A DNA stretch of 64,000 nucleotides. It comes from CAZNOG01 sp964574635 (lineage in GTDB: Bacteria > Bacteroidota > Bacteroidia > Flavobacteriales_D > Cryomorphaceae). Each line of letters opens with the position of its first letter. Positions within the stretch are counted from its first letter, which is position 1. Where the stretch lies: positions 30,556 through 94,555 of the forward strand of contig CAZNOG010000017.1 of assembly GCA_964574635.1 (NCBI GenBank), read 5' to 3'. The notes below the pieces were generated by a model. That model was not told where the DNA came from, searched no databases, and saw nothing but the letters and a program-made list of their open reading frames with translations. This document shows, one piece after another, positions 52,101-61,843 of this stretch. The translations under genes were made by a program, and so were the position numbers.

Positions 52101-54470
52101 TCAGAAATTGAGGTTATAAGTGATGCCCGGAATGACGGTGCCGAAGATGCTGAGGCGGTAGGCTTCGGTGATTTGGGGATGGTCTTCGTTGCGGCGGAAG
52201 AAGATGCTGTACGCGTTGCGCCGCCCGTAGGCGTTGTACAGCGAGAAGGTCCAGGAACTTTGCCACCTCTCGGGCCGGGGGATGAAAAACAGTACTTTTT
52301 CGCGCTTTTTTTGCGGTGTAAAAGTGGCCGAAAGATCGAGGCGGTGGTAGTCGGGTGAACGCGCGCCGTTGCGGTTGCCGTAGTTGGGCACGACGATGCC
52401 TTCGTAGACGTAGCGGGAATCGGGGAAGGTGACGGGCCGGCCGGTCATGAACACCCAGTTGCCGCCGAATTGCCACTTTTCATTGAGGGTGAAATTGGCC
52501 ACCAGGGTGAGGTCGTGCGTTTTGTCGTGGTTGGCCGGGTAGTACTCGTCCTTGTTGATGCCGGGAACTTTCATTTCGCTGCGGCTCAAGGTGTAAGAAA
52601 TCCATCCGGTCCACTTTCCGGTGACTTTTTCGAGCTGGATTTCAAGTCCGTAAGCGCGTCCGTCTCCGGCCAAGAGCTCGGTTTCGATGCTTTCGTTCAA
52701 AAACAACTGTGCGTTGTCCTTGTAATCGACCAGATCGCGGTACTGCTTGTAGTATACCTCGGTGGACAAACGGTAGGCGTCATCGGCCAAATTGCGGAAA
52801 TACCCGACCGAAATTTGATCGGCCAAGGCGGGTTTGATGTACTTTCCGGCGGGTTTCCAAATATCGAGAGGGGTGGCGCCCGCCGAGTTGGATATGAGGT
52901 GGATGTACTGGTACATGCGGTTGTAGCCGGCTTTCAAGGAGGCTCTTTCGGAGAGGGTGTAATTCACGGCTGCGCGGGGCTCCAAACCACCGAACTCCGC
53001 GATGATTTCGCCGGCGCCGTAAGTTCGCTTGCCGACGATGGTTTCGCGGGAAATGGGCTGCTCGGCATCGTACAAAAACACGTCGCGCTCACCGACGTTC
53101 AAAAAATGCCCGTACCTCAGCCCCACTTCCATGGAAAACCGATCGGAGAAAATGAACTTGTCGCTGACGTAGGCGGCGAGTTCCCACGCTTTTTCCTTTT
53201 CGATGTCGAGGGCGTTGATGTACGACTCGCCGCCCAAACCGCGGGCGTAGCCGGGCGAGAAGAGGTAACCCGTGGCGTGCACCCCGAAATCGAGGGTGTG
53301 CCCGGAACGGGGGAAGAACGTGAAATCGGCCTTGAAGTTTGAATTTTGGATGCCCGCCTCCCAATTGAAGGCGTCGACGCCCTCGGGCACGCCCAGGGAA
53401 TAGGTGTAATCGCTGTACACGGCGGTGAAGTTGGAAAACAAGCGGGGCCCGAAGAGGTGGTTCCAACGGAGGGTGGCCGTGGAATTGCCCCAGTGGCTTT
53501 GGAAGTCTTCACCGAATTTGAACTTGTCGGCGCCGTTGTAACCGGATAGGAAAAACCGGTTTTTGTCGTTGAGCCGGAAATTGAGTTTGGCGTTGACGTC
53601 GTAAAAAAACAATTGATCGCCGCGGAAATCGCTTTCGAAAATGGGAAGGAGAAGGTCTCCGTACGACCGACGGCCGGCGACCATAAACGACATTTTGTTT
53701 TCTATGATCGGCCCTTCCAACATGAGGCGGCTCGACACCAACCCGATGCCGCCGGTGCCCGACAACCTCTCGGAGTTGCCTTCTTTCTGATGTACGTCGA
53801 GCACGGCCGAGAGCCGCCCGCCAAACCGCGCCGGTACGCCGCCCTTGTATAGGGTGAGGTCTTTGACGGCGTCGGCGTTGAAAACGGAGAAAAAGCCGAA
53901 GAGGTGAGAGGAATTGAATACCGTGGCCTCGTCCAGCAGGATGAGGTTTTGATCGATATTGCCGCCGCGCACGTTGAACCCGGTGGCTCCCTCGCCCACG
54001 GACGACACGCCGGGCAGCAGCCCGATGCTGCGAATGATGTCGACCTCGCCCATAAATTGGGGGATGGCCTTCCCCGCTTTGGCGTCCAGGCGATTGACCC
54101 CGATCTCGAGGTTGGTGATGTTTTCGTTCCTCCTCTCGCCGGTGATTTCCACGCCTTGGAGCAGGGTTTCGTTGCGCTCGAGGCTGACGGTGAGCATGGT
54201 ATCCCGGCTCAGGTCGATTTCGCGCTCCACGCGTTTGTAGCCGAGGAAATCGTACCTCACGGTGTAGGTTCCCGGTGGTACGGATACCGAGTAAAACCCG
54301 TAGGTGTTGGTCACGGCGCCGGCGGCGAGTTCGGTAATGAAAACGGTCGCGCCGAACAGCTCTTCGCCACCGGTGGCGTCGCGGACGTATCCGCTCAGGG
54401 TCACCCTGTTTTGTGCGGCGACTTCGGCGGTGAGCAGGGCGAGCAAGAAAAATCCAAATATGCGAATCAA
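52101..54470 (-). CDS. TonB-dependent receptor with carboxypeptidase-regulatory-like N-domain
   Basis: 789-residue outer-membrane receptor. Signal peptide (FGFFLLALLTAEVAA), then a CarboxypepD_reg-like beta-sandwich (RVTLSGYVRDATGGEELFGA), a plug domain (IPQFMGEVDIIRSIGLLPGV, GFNVRGGNIDQNLILLDEAT) and a 22-strand barrel ending in an aromatic Phe (TYNLNF). The barrel pairs with the downstream DUF4249 lipoprotein, a configuration distinct from SusC/SusD. No ATG is available; the start is TTG at 54470 giving MIRIFGFF. The ligand is unknown; peptides, siderophores or glycans are possible. Confidence 0.93.
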   Translation of the reverse strand: MIRIFGFFLLALLTAEVAAQNRVTLSGYVRDATGGEELFGATVFITELAAGAVTNTYGFYSVSVPPGTYTVRYDFLGYKRVEREIDLSRDTMLTVSLERNETLLQGVEITGERRNENITNLEIGVNRLDAKAGKAIPQFMGEVDIIRSIGLLPGVSSVGEGATGFNVRGGNIDQNLILLDEATVFNSSHLFGFFSVFNADAVKDLTLYKGGVPARFGGRLSAVLDVHQKEGNSERLSGTGGIGLVSSRLMLEGPIIENKMSFMVAGRRSYGDLLLPIFESDFRGDQLFFYDVNAKLNFRLNDKNRFFLSGYNGADKFKFGEDFQSHWGNSTATLRWNHLFGPRLFSNFTAVYSDYTYSLGVPEGVDAFNWEAGIQNSNFKADFTFFPRSGHTLDFGVHATGYLFSPGYARGLGGESYINALDIEKEKAWELAAYVSDKFIFSDRFSMEVGLRYGHFLNVGERDVFLYDAEQPISRETIVGKRTYGAGEIIAEFGGLEPRAAVNYTLSERASLKAGYNRMYQYIHLISNSAGATPLDIWKPAGKYIKPALADQISVGYFRNLADDAYRLSTEVYYKQYRDLVDYKDNAQLFLNESIETELLAGDGRAYGLEIQLEKVTGKWTGWISYTLSRSEMKVPGINKDEYYPANHDKTHDLTLVANFTLNEKWQFGGNWVFMTGRPVTFPDSRYVYEGIVVPNYGNRNGARSPDYHRLDLSATFTPQKKREKVLFFIPRPERWQSSWTFSLYNAYGRRNAYSIFFRRNEDHPQITEAYRLSIFGTVIPGITYNLNF

Positions 54471-54622
54471 TGTAGGGGTGGGTTTGAAATAATAGTGTGC
54501 AGGGGAATCTCACTCCGCATAAGCGGGTGCAAAAATGCGGGTTATTGCGGACATTCGGGCATCATCCTAGCATTGATTGAAACACGGGTGGAAAGCGCGC
54601 CTCGGACAACTTGCACGAAGCG

Positions 54623-54643
54623 CGACCCCTCAAACAGGGGTCG
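54623..54643. terminator. Stem-loop after the alpha/beta hydrolase gene
   Basis: Eight-base stem CGACCCCT with AGGGGTCG and a five-base loop, but no clear T-tract on either side, so its role as a terminator is uncertain. The rest of 54471-54659 shows no gene. Confidence 0.45.
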
Positions 54644-54659
54644 AGGCAAAATGTTTGGG

Positions 54660-55331
54660 TCATGGGTTCCGGCTTGCGACGAAGCGCCCGATGATGGCCG
54701 CGATCTCTTCCGCCTTCTCGTAAATCATGTAGTGGTTTCCGCCGTCGATGACCTCGGCTTCCGAGATGCGCCCCAGGGGAAACACCATGTCGCGGTTTCC
54801 GTGAATGCGCAACACCGGCGCGTTCAAGGGGCCGTGCTTCCAAGTGAAGGTCGCATCGGTGCCGAAGCGCAGGAGTTCCGGCGGTGAATTGCGGAGCATG
54901 TCGACGAAGAGCTCCCGGCCACGGGGCGACTTGAAGGTGAAGCGATCGGCGATTCTCGCCACGCCCACCAACATGGATTTTCCGAGCATGCGGTGCATGC
55001 CGATGTTTCCGGTGGCGCGCACGAAGGGCGGCATTTCTTTTTCCGACCCAAGAGTGGAGATCAGGACGACGCCTTCGGGCCGTGCGATTTTCGCCCATTC
55101 CTGCGCTACCAGCCCGCCGAGGGACACGCCACCCAGCATGTAGGGCGATTCCAAGCGGTGGTGAGCCGCGAGTTTTCGGGCGTAGTCCGCGGCCGTTTTG
55201 GCCTCGCCCACGGGCAGCCACGGAAGCGGCTTCCACTCGACGCCGGGTGTGGGCGGCAGGCGCTCGAACAGGCGGTGGTCGGCCCCCAAACCGGGCAGGA
55301 GGTAGATTTTGGTGTTTTGTGGGTGTGGCAT
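54660..55331 (-). CDS. Alpha/beta hydrolase
   Basis: 223-residue alpha/beta hydrolase fold protein. KIYLLPGLGADHRLFERL contains the oxyanion-hole loop (LPGLG), GGVSLGGLVAQEWAKI is the nucleophile elbow (Ser), PVLRIHGNRDMVFP holds the acid Asp region and GGNHYMIYEKA the catalytic His. The substrate is unknown. The start at 55331 overlaps the stop of the upstream membrane protein gene by one base (TAATG), so they are translationally coupled. The first codons (HPQNTKI) overlap a near-copy of the TTTTTGTGGG motif. Confidence 0.88.
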   Translation of the reverse strand: MPHPQNTKIYLLPGLGADHRLFERLPPTPGVEWKPLPWLPVGEAKTAADYARKLAAHHRLESPYMLGGVSLGGLVAQEWAKIARPEGVVLISTLGSEKEMPPFVRATGNIGMHRMLGKSMLVGVARIADRFTFKSPRGRELFVDMLRNSPPELLRFGTDATFTWKHGPLNAPVLRIHGNRDMVFPLGRISEAEVIDGGNHYMIYEKAEEIAAIIGRFVASRNP

Positions 55332-55822
55332 TATTTCCGCCAATTTCGGAAATATTTCAATTGGGTGGCATAGGCGGCGATCCACGCTCCGCTCCACAGC
55401 AGAGCCATGATAAAAACCAAGACGGCAAAATCGTTGGACCCTCCGAATAGAAGCGCGGCGAAGGCCAGTCCCAACTGGGCGCCCACGTATAGTATGAACC
55501 CGATGCGGTTGAGTTGGAACATCAGAATCACGCCGACGAGCTGGATTCCGTAAAACAGGAAATTGGCCGCACTGAGATTTCCGAATTGGATGGACAGATT
55601 CACGTAGTACGCCTGAATGCTCTCCTTGAGTTCTTCGGGAAAATCGAATTCCGACAGTTTCGACAACAGGCTGTCGACGTATCCGGAGTCCACGTCGGGC
55701 GGTGAGAGGGCCCCGCCCAGTCCGGTGATCAAGCCGTATACCGCGGAAATCCCGCTCAACACACAGAGAATTCGGAGCAAGGGCGGTCTGTTATTCGAAT
55801 ATGGGAAGGGGCTCGAGCTCAA
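55331..55822 (-). CDS. Multi-pass membrane protein of unknown function
   Basis: 163 residues, with four hydrophobic segments (ILCVLSGISAVYGLITGLGG, FLFYGIQLVGVILMFQL, GFILYVGAQLGLAFAALLFG, VLVFIMALLWSGAWIAAY) and a soluble loop of about 50 residues after the first one. I recognise no family. Similar four-helix proteins of this length are common in Bacteroidota. Its start overlaps the end of hutH by 32 bases and its stop overlaps the next start, placing it in a tight hutH-membrane protein-hydrolase operon. Confidence 0.65.
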   Translation of the reverse strand: MSSSPFPYSNNRPPLLRILCVLSGISAVYGLITGLGGALSPPDVDSGYVDSLLSKLSEFDFPEELKESIQAYYVNLSIQFGNLSAANFLFYGIQLVGVILMFQLNRIGFILYVGAQLGLAFAALLFGGSNDFAVLVFIMALLWSGAWIAAYATQLKYFRNWRK

Positions 55823-57296
55823 AAGATTCCATGAATTTCTTGGATTCGGCGATCAGGGGCTGCAGTTCGCGGTCGGCCTCCACAAAGGGCACGTGCCGTC
55901 TGTAGGCGCGGTGGATGTCGGATATTTTGGAGGCGATGCCATCGGTGCCCCTGAGATTCAGCGCCTGGGCGGCATTCAGCAACTCAATGGCCAAAATCCA
56001 CTCCGCGTTTTCTACAACTTCCAGGGTTTTTACGGCGGCGTTGGCGCCCATGCTCACGTGGTCTTCCTGCCCGTTGGAAGAGTCGATGGTATCCACCGAC
56101 GCGGGGGTGCACAATTGCTTGTTTTTGCTGACGATGGACGCGGCGGTGTATTGGGGAATCATGAAGCCGGAATTCAACCCCGGATTGGGGATGAGAAATG
56201 CCGGAAGATTGCGCAGACCGTTGATCAGCTTGTAGGTTCTTCTCTCCGAAATACTGCCCAACTCCGCCACCGCGATAGACATGAAATCCAAGGAGATCGC
56301 CAGGGGCTGGCCGTGGAAATTCCCCGCCGATACGATGGCGTCTTCGTCGGGCACGATAGTGGGATTGTCGGTCACGGCGTTGATCTCGTTTTCGAAAATC
56401 CCGAACACGTGGTCGAGGGCGTCGCGGGTGGCGCCGTGCACCTGGGGGATGCACCTGAAGCTGTACGGGTCCTGCACGTGCTGCTTGGCACCGTGAAATC
56501 GATCGCTGTCTTGAAGCAGGTGCCGGATATGGGCCGCGACCTTTCTCTGGCCCGGTTGTCGGCGCAAGGCGTGTACGCTGTCGACAAAGGGATCGGGACG
56601 GGCGTCGAACGCTTCCATGGACATGGCCGCAACGGTATCGGCCCACTGCATCAGCCTCTTGGCTTTGGCGCCGGCGTACACGCCGAAAGCGCTCATGAAC
56701 TGCGTGCCGTTGAGGAGGGCCAGCCCCTCTTTCGATTGCAGGGTGAGGGGTTGGAGGTTTCTTTCCTTGAGCACTTGTCCGGCGGGTTTTACGGTTCCCC
56801 GATCGATGACTTCCCCCAAGCCCAGCAATGGCAGTGAGAGGTGCGCGAGAGGCGCCAGGTCGCCGGATGCGCCGAGGCTGCCCTGCTCGTACACCACGGG
56901 CAATACGTCTTCATTGAGGTGCCACAGGAGGCGCTCCACTGTTTCGACGGTGACTCCGCTGTGGCCGTACGACAAGCCCTGCACTTTGAGCAGCAACATC
57001 AGCCGGATAATGTCCGGCCGCAACATCCGCCCCACCCCGCAGGCGTGGGAGGTGACAAGATTTTTTTGAAGCAATTCCAAACTGTCCCGATCGATGATGG
57101 TGTCGCAAAGCGAACCGAACCCGGTATTGATGCCGTAGATCGCCTCGTCCGAACCGCTGAGCCGCTCGTCGAGAAAACGACGGCAGTCGGCCACGCGTCG
57201 GCGGGACTCTTCTCCCAATTCCACCTTCACGCCCGCCGCGATGATGTCGAAGGCGGCGTCCAAAGAGAGAAAATCGGGACTGATGGTATGCGTCAT
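55791..57296 (-). CDS. hutH: Histidine ammonia-lyase
   Basis: 501-residue MIO-dependent enzyme, first step of histidine degradation (His to urocanate). The MIO triad Ala-Ser-Gly is in EQGSLGASGDLAPLAHLSLP. YGINTGFGSLCDTII, TRDALDHVFGIFENEINAVTDNP and SSNGQEDHVSMGANAA complete the active site. Intact and normal length. The downstream two genes are coupled to it. hisS lies 31 bases upstream on the same strand. Together with hutU it would provide catabolism to imidazolonepropionate; hutI and hutG-type genes are not in the window. Confidence 0.96.
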   Translation of the reverse strand: MTHTISPDFLSLDAAFDIIAAGVKVELGEESRRRVADCRRFLDERLSGSDEAIYGINTGFGSLCDTIIDRDSLELLQKNLVTSHACGVGRMLRPDIIRLMLLLKVQGLSYGHSGVTVETVERLLWHLNEDVLPVVYEQGSLGASGDLAPLAHLSLPLLGLGEVIDRGTVKPAGQVLKERNLQPLTLQSKEGLALLNGTQFMSAFGVYAGAKAKRLMQWADTVAAMSMEAFDARPDPFVDSVHALRRQPGQRKVAAHIRHLLQDSDRFHGAKQHVQDPYSFRCIPQVHGATRDALDHVFGIFENEINAVTDNPTIVPDEDAIVSAGNFHGQPLAISLDFMSIAVAELGSISERRTYKLINGLRNLPAFLIPNPGLNSGFMIPQYTAASIVSKNKQLCTPASVDTIDSSNGQEDHVSMGANAAVKTLEVVENAEWILAIELLNAAQALNLRGTDGIASKISDIHRAYRRHVPFVEADRELQPLIAESKKFMESFELEPLPIFE

Positions 57297-57327
57297 AACG
57301 AATGGGATTAGAGTGGAGTTTCGCGCG

Positions 57328-58710
57328 TCACGCCGAAGTGAGTTTGGAAATCAACTCGGCGGCTGTGAGTGCGAATTGTTCGCCCGAACGCATGTCTTTC
57401 AGCGTGACGGTACCGCCGGCCAATTCATTCTCACCGATCAAAGCGACAAAGGGAACGCGCTTGTCGTTGGCGTATTTCAATTGCTTTTTCATTTTGCTTT
57501 CGTCGGGAAAGAGTTCTCCGCTCACCCCCGCCCTTCTGAGTTGTGCGAGCACTTCCAAACTTTTGTTTGCCGGCGCCTCGCCCAAATTGATGAAAAGGAT
57601 GCGCGTGCCCGTGGTTTTCTCGGCGGGAAACCCATCCACGGCCTCGAGGATGTCGTAGATGCGGTCGGCGCCAAAGGAAATGCCCACTCCCGAAAGTCCG
57701 GACAGGCCGAAGATTCCGGTGAGGTCGTCGTACCTCCCCCCACCGCAGATACTCCCTACGGAATTGCCTTCCGCCGGCACCACCTCCACGATGGTGCCCG
57801 TATAGTAATTCAGCCCTCTGGCGAGGCCGGCGTCGAACTTGAGTTCCGCCGCACCCAATCGGCCGGTGCGTTCCCACAATTCCCTCATCTCCCGAAACCC
57901 CGTTTCATCGTCGGCTCGGCTCACCACCTTGGCTTCCAATCGGGAGAGGACGTCCCCACCGTCGGCGGCGATATCGAGGAGTTCGCCCAGTGCGTGGCGC
58001 TCCGCCTCGGTGAAATTCTGCGATTCGAGTTCTTCCATCACCTTGTCCCGGGGCACCTTGTCGAGTTTGTCCAAGGCCACCGTCATGGGAATCAAACGGT
58101 CCTCCACGCCGGCGTACCGCGCCATGGCGGCCAAGATCTTGCGGTTGTTGAGTTTGATCGTCACCCGAATTCCCAACCTTTCGAACACCTCGTCGACGAT
58201 GTGGAGAAATTCGGCTTCACACCGGAGGGAATCCGATCCGATCACGTCGACATCGCACTGGTAAAACTCGCGGTACCGACCCCGTTGCGGACGGTCCGCC
58301 CGCCACACGGGTTGAATTTGGTACCGGCGGAAAGGAAAGGCGAGCTTGTTTTGGTGCATGACCACGAATCGTGCGAAGGGCACGGTCAAGTCGTAGCGCA
58401 GTGCAAAATCCGACAACTCCGATTCGGCCGACTTCCGTTTGACCAGGGCATCGGAGAACTTGGGGGAGTCGTACATGCTTTCCAAGGCCTTTTGCAACTT
58501 CCTATCCCGCCTCAGTACTTTGAATATCAACCGGTCGCCCTCATCGCCGTACTTGCCGGTCAGGGTTTCCAGGTTTTCCATGGCCGGGGTTTCGATGGGG
58601 TCGAAACCGTGGAGTTCGAAGACCTCCCTCACGGTGTCGAAAATGTAGTTCCGTTTTCTCACCTCCTCGGGCAAGAAATCACGCATTCCCTTGGGAGTCT
58701 GTGGCTTCAT
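57328..58710 (-). CDS. hisS: Histidine--tRNA ligase
   Basis: 460-residue class II aminoacyl-tRNA synthetase. KPQTPKGMRDFLPEEVRKR opens the protein; GRYREFYQCDVDVIGS is motif 2; ARGLNYYTGTIVEVV and GGGRYDDLTGIFG are the HisA and HisB histidine-binding motifs; GVGISFGADRIYDIL is motif 3. The C-terminal anticodon-binding domain runs from about residue 365. The ATG at 58710 fits the family. It sits upstream of hutH, 31 bases apart, so histidine activation and degradation may be co-expressed. Confidence 0.97.
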   Translation of the reverse strand: MKPQTPKGMRDFLPEEVRKRNYIFDTVREVFELHGFDPIETPAMENLETLTGKYGDEGDRLIFKVLRRDRKLQKALESMYDSPKFSDALVKRKSAESELSDFALRYDLTVPFARFVVMHQNKLAFPFRRYQIQPVWRADRPQRGRYREFYQCDVDVIGSDSLRCEAEFLHIVDEVFERLGIRVTIKLNNRKILAAMARYAGVEDRLIPMTVALDKLDKVPRDKVMEELESQNFTEAERHALGELLDIAADGGDVLSRLEAKVVSRADDETGFREMRELWERTGRLGAAELKFDAGLARGLNYYTGTIVEVVPAEGNSVGSICGGGRYDDLTGIFGLSGLSGVGISFGADRIYDILEAVDGFPAEKTTGTRILFINLGEAPANKSLEVLAQLRRAGVSGELFPDESKMKKQLKYANDKRVPFVALIGENELAGGTVTLKDMRSGEQFALTAAELISKLTSA

Positions 58711-58813
58711 CGTAAATGCTTCTTTTCGCCGCCGGAGCGACGGCCGCCCGGTCGTTTATTCGTTTCACCGCGGGTGGCGTCCGTACTCCGCCGGCTCGGG
58801 GTGCGGCGAGGCG

Positions 58814-60502
58814 TCAATTTCTGACCAGTTTGCGGTATTTGATGCGCTTGGGCGTAATATCACCGAGGCGCTCCCTCTTGTTTTCTTCGTATTCGCTGTA
58901 AGTGCCTTCGAAGTACTTCACCTTGCTGTCGCCTTCGAATGCGAGGATGTGCGTACAAATCCTGTCGAGGAACCAGCGGTCGTGTGAAATGATGACGGCA
59001 CAACCCGCAAAATTCTGTATACCTTCTTCGAGTGCACGGAGCGTATTGACGTCGATGTCGTTGGTCGGTTCGTCAAGGAGCAGCACGTTGGCTTCGGTTT
59101 TCAGCGTCATGGCCAGGTGCAGGCGGTTCCTTTCCCCTCCGGAAAGCACGCCCACCTTTTTGTTTTGGTCCGTGCCGTTGAAGTTGAACTTGGACACGTA
59201 GGCCCGTGAGTTCACCTTCTTCCCACCGATTTCGATGAATTCGGTACCGCCGGAGACCACTTCCCAGACCGTTTTTTCGGGATCGAGCTCGGCGTGGGTC
59301 TGGTCCACGTACCCGATTTGCACGGTATCGCCGATTTTGAAGCTCCCCGCGTCGGGCTTCTCCTCGCCCAAAATCAAGCGGAAGAGGGTGGTTTTACCGG
59401 CGCCGTTGGGTCCGATCACTCCTACGATGCCGGCCGGGGGAAGGCGGAAGTTCAAGTTCTCGAAAAGCAGCTTGTCGCCGTAGGCCTTGGTCACGTCCAT
59501 GGCCTCGATGACTTCATTTCCGAGTCGCTGACCGTTGGGGATGTTCAGCGATACCTGTGCCTCCTTTTCGGCGGCCTCCGCGGCGAGGAGTTTTTCGTAA
59601 TTGCTCAAACGCGCCTTGTTTTTGGCGTGGCGTCCTTTGGGGTTCATGCGCACCCATTCCAGCTCACGGTCGAGTTCCTTCTTGCGCTTGCTCTCCTGTT
59701 TTTCTTCTTTGGCCAGTCGGGCCGACTTCTGTTCCAACCAGGAGCTGTAATTGCCCTTCCACGGGATGCCTTCTCCCCTGTCGAGTTCCAGGATCCAGCC
59801 CGCCACGTTGTCCAGAAAATACCGGTCGTGGGTCACGGCCAGCACAGTGCCCTTGTATTGGCGCAAGTGCTGTTCGAGCCACTGCACCGATTCGGCGTCC
59901 AAGTGGTTGGTGGGCTCGTCCAAGAGCAGGATATCGGGTTCTTGGAGCAGCAATCGGCACAGCGCCACCCTTCTGCGCTCCCCGCCCGACAAGTTCGTCA
60001 CCGGCAGGTCGCCCTCCGGGGTGCGGAGCGCATCCATGGCGATTTCGAGTTTGGTATCCAGGTCCCACGCGCCCAAAGCCTCTATGCGGTCTTGCACTTG
60101 GGCTTGTCGGTCGATGAGCTTTTGCATGGCGTCGGGGTCGTTGAGAATATCCTCGTCGGAGAATCGGTTGTTGATTTCCTCGTATTCCTTCAGCACGTCG
60201 GTGATGGCACTCACCCCTTCCATCACGTTTTCCTTCACCGTTTTGGATTCGTCGAGTCGGGGCTCTTGGGGCAAGTACCCGATGGAGTACCCCGGCGACC
60301 GCACCACTTCACCCTGAAACGCCTCGTCCAAGCCCGCGATAATGCGCAAGACGGTCGATTTTCCCGCGCCGTTGAGACCGAGGATACCGATCTTGGCCCC
60401 GTAGAAAAAAGAGAGGTAAATATTCTTGAGGATTTGCTTGCCTTCCGGTGTCGTCTTGGAGACGTTCACCATGGAAAAAATCACTTTTTTGTCGTCGCTC
60501 AT
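58814..60502 (-). CDS. ettA: Energy-dependent translational throttle protein EttA (ABC-F)
   Basis: 562-residue twin-ATPase ribosome factor that gates the first elongation step according to energy status. Both ABC cassettes are present: LGLNGAGKSTVLRIIAG (Walker A1), NLSGGERRRVALCRLL and LLLDEPTNHLDAES; GPNGAGKTTLFRLILG (Walker A2), LSGGERNRLHLAM and LLLDEPTNDIDVNT. The linker with MNPKGRHAKNKARL and the arm YSSWLEQKSAR are EttA-type marks. The ATG at 60502 (MSDDKKVIFSM) is the family start; the upstream extension is spacer. A TTTTTGTGGG motif copy lies 75 bases upstream. Confidence 0.96.
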   Translation of the reverse strand: MSDDKKVIFSMVNVSKTTPEGKQILKNIYLSFFYGAKIGILGLNGAGKSTVLRIIAGLDEAFQGEVVRSPGYSIGYLPQEPRLDESKTVKENVMEGVSAITDVLKEYEEINNRFSDEDILNDPDAMQKLIDRQAQVQDRIEALGAWDLDTKLEIAMDALRTPEGDLPVTNLSGGERRRVALCRLLLQEPDILLLDEPTNHLDAESVQWLEQHLRQYKGTVLAVTHDRYFLDNVAGWILELDRGEGIPWKGNYSSWLEQKSARLAKEEKQESKRKKELDRELEWVRMNPKGRHAKNKARLSNYEKLLAAEAAEKEAQVSLNIPNGQRLGNEVIEAMDVTKAYGDKLLFENLNFRLPPAGIVGVIGPNGAGKTTLFRLILGEEKPDAGSFKIGDTVQIGYVDQTHAELDPEKTVWEVVSGGTEFIEIGGKKVNSRAYVSKFNFNGTDQNKKVGVLSGGERNRLHLAMTLKTEANVLLLDEPTNDIDVNTLRALEEGIQNFAGCAVIISHDRWFLDRICTHILAFEGDSKVKYFEGTYSEYEENKRERLGDITPKRIKYRKLVRN

Positions 60503-60576
60503 GAGCTGTATTTCTTTGCCTGCGAATATCGGAAAAAAAGGACGATCCAAGGCGCTGCGCGAAAGGTACGGGCGGG

Positions 60577-60586
60577 TTTTTGTGGG
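60577..60586 (+). repeat. Copy of short recurrent motif TTTTTGTGGG
   Basis: Exact copy within GGGCGGGTTTTTGTGGGTGT, between the divergent ettA and the lipoprotein gene at 60696. Confidence 0.6.
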
Positions 60587-60695
60587 TGTGACTCGCCTCG
60601 GAGGCGAATGTCGTTTGCGGGCAGTCTTTCGCGTCCTTCGTGAATCGGAAAGCAAAACATGCTTTATATTTACGGCCTATCAATGCACCGGCACC

Positions 60696-61562
60696 ATGAA
60701 TAAGATTCTTTCCCTTCTCACCTTTTCCGCACTGGTTTTGCTTTCCTCGTCATGCACCAACGAAGAGCAAGAGGCGGAGATCATGAACTTGCGAAGCGAG
60801 AACCAAGCCTTGCAGAGGCAAATCGAAGAGCGGGACGCCACGCTCAAAGTCTTCGAGGAAGGTTTCACCACCATACAGCGCAATTTGGCGCTGATCAGCG
60901 AAAGGGAGAAAGCCATCACCTTCAGCTCGGGCGATCTGCGCCAAGGCGAAGACGTGAGGGAGGAGATCACCCGCGACATCCAGGCCATCAACAACTTGCT
61001 GGAAGAGAACAAACAAACCATCGACAACCTGAGCGAAGAATTGACCCAATACGGTGCACAAGCGGCGGGTTTCAAGCGAATGATCGATCAGTTGAACCGG
61101 GACATCGTGGGCAAGGAGCAGGAAATCGCCTATTTGAAGGAAAACCTCACTGCGGCCAATTTCACCATTGAGATTTTGAACGAGATGCTGGACTCGGCCG
61201 AGTTCCGCAACGAAATCCAAGCCGATCTGATCCGCATTCAATCGACCACGCTCAAAAAGGCGTATTACGCCATCGGCACGTTCAAGGAATTGTCGGACAA
61301 CGGGGTGGTGGAAAAGCAGGGCGACATCATCGGCATCGCCGGGACAAAACAACTGCGCAGCGACTTCAACAAGGATTTCTTTTCCGAAATCGACATCACT
61401 CAGGTGCGGAGCATCCCGCTGAACGCCAAAAAAGTACAGATCATCACCAACCACCCTACGGAGTCATATGAGCTCGTGGGCGAGGAGGAGAAAACCCTGA
61501 GGATTTTGGATCCCGAGCGGTTTTGGGACGTCAGCAGGTTTTTGGTGGTGGTGACCGGTTGA
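60696..61562 (+). CDS. Coiled-coil lipoprotein of unknown function
   Basis: 288-residue lipoprotein. Signal peptide with lipobox LLSSSC (Cys20). A long coiled coil spans about residues 25-175 (heptad runs such as IMNLRSENQALQRQIEERD and TIDNLSEELTQYGAQ). The C-terminal 100 residues form a globular domain with YYAIGTFKELSDNGVVEKQG and AKKVQIITNHPTESYELVGE. I do not recognise it by name, but such lipoproteins occur in many Bacteroidota. A TATATTTA element lies at 60665-60672. It ends 60 bases before the repeat region, whose first hairpin may act as its terminator. Confidence 0.75.
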   Translation: MNKILSLLTFSALVLLSSSCTNEEQEAEIMNLRSENQALQRQIEERDATLKVFEEGFTTIQRNLALISEREKAITFSSGDLRQGEDVREEITRDIQAINNLLEENKQTIDNLSEELTQYGAQAAGFKRMIDQLNRDIVGKEQEIAYLKENLTAANFTIEILNEMLDSAEFRNEIQADLIRIQSTTLKKAYYAIGTFKELSDNGVVEKQGDIIGIAGTKQLRSDFNKDFFSEIDITQVRSIPLNAKKVQIITNHPTESYELVGEEEKTLRILDPERFWDVSRFLVVVTG

Positions 61563-61621
61563 GCGGGGTCGTTTTCCGGCCGGGGATCGGCAGAAGTGTT
61601 TGGGGGCGGGGCAAAAAAAAA

Positions 61622-61713
61622 GAAGACCCGCCTCGTTCGGCAGGTCTTCCTTTCATTAACCAATCATTTTAACCAATCAGAGTAACCAATTCTGATGATA
61701 TAAGATGCTTACA
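61622..61713 (-). repeat. Structured repeat unit 1 (terminator-like hairpin plus 59-base block)
   Basis: A 59-base block at 61655-61713 is identical to that at 61876-61934 except for one base. Each block sits next to a GC-rich hairpin; here GAAGACC (61622-61628) pairs with GGTCTTC (61643-61649), and on the minus strand it runs into ten T. On that strand the block can fold into two small stems, GTAAG/CTTAC and ATCAGA/TCTGAT, followed by the terminator-like stem: the layout of a small RNA gene. The stretch 61563-62186 otherwise has no gene. Confidence 0.7.
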
Positions 61714-61843
61714 ATCCTTTTAACGTAGGGTTCCGGGTAAAGTTACCTCATTCACATTTTTTTGCAGGCGGGGGGATATTGGCGGTAGTTTTTAAGGATT
61801 CGAATCGTATTTTTCGGGCTCGTTATGAAGGGGTTAAAACCAA

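Noticed and set aside
54471..54659. A copy of the dispersed repeat after the TonB receptor
   Set aside because: GC-rich, but none of the three conserved blocks is present; only a stem-loop is seen.
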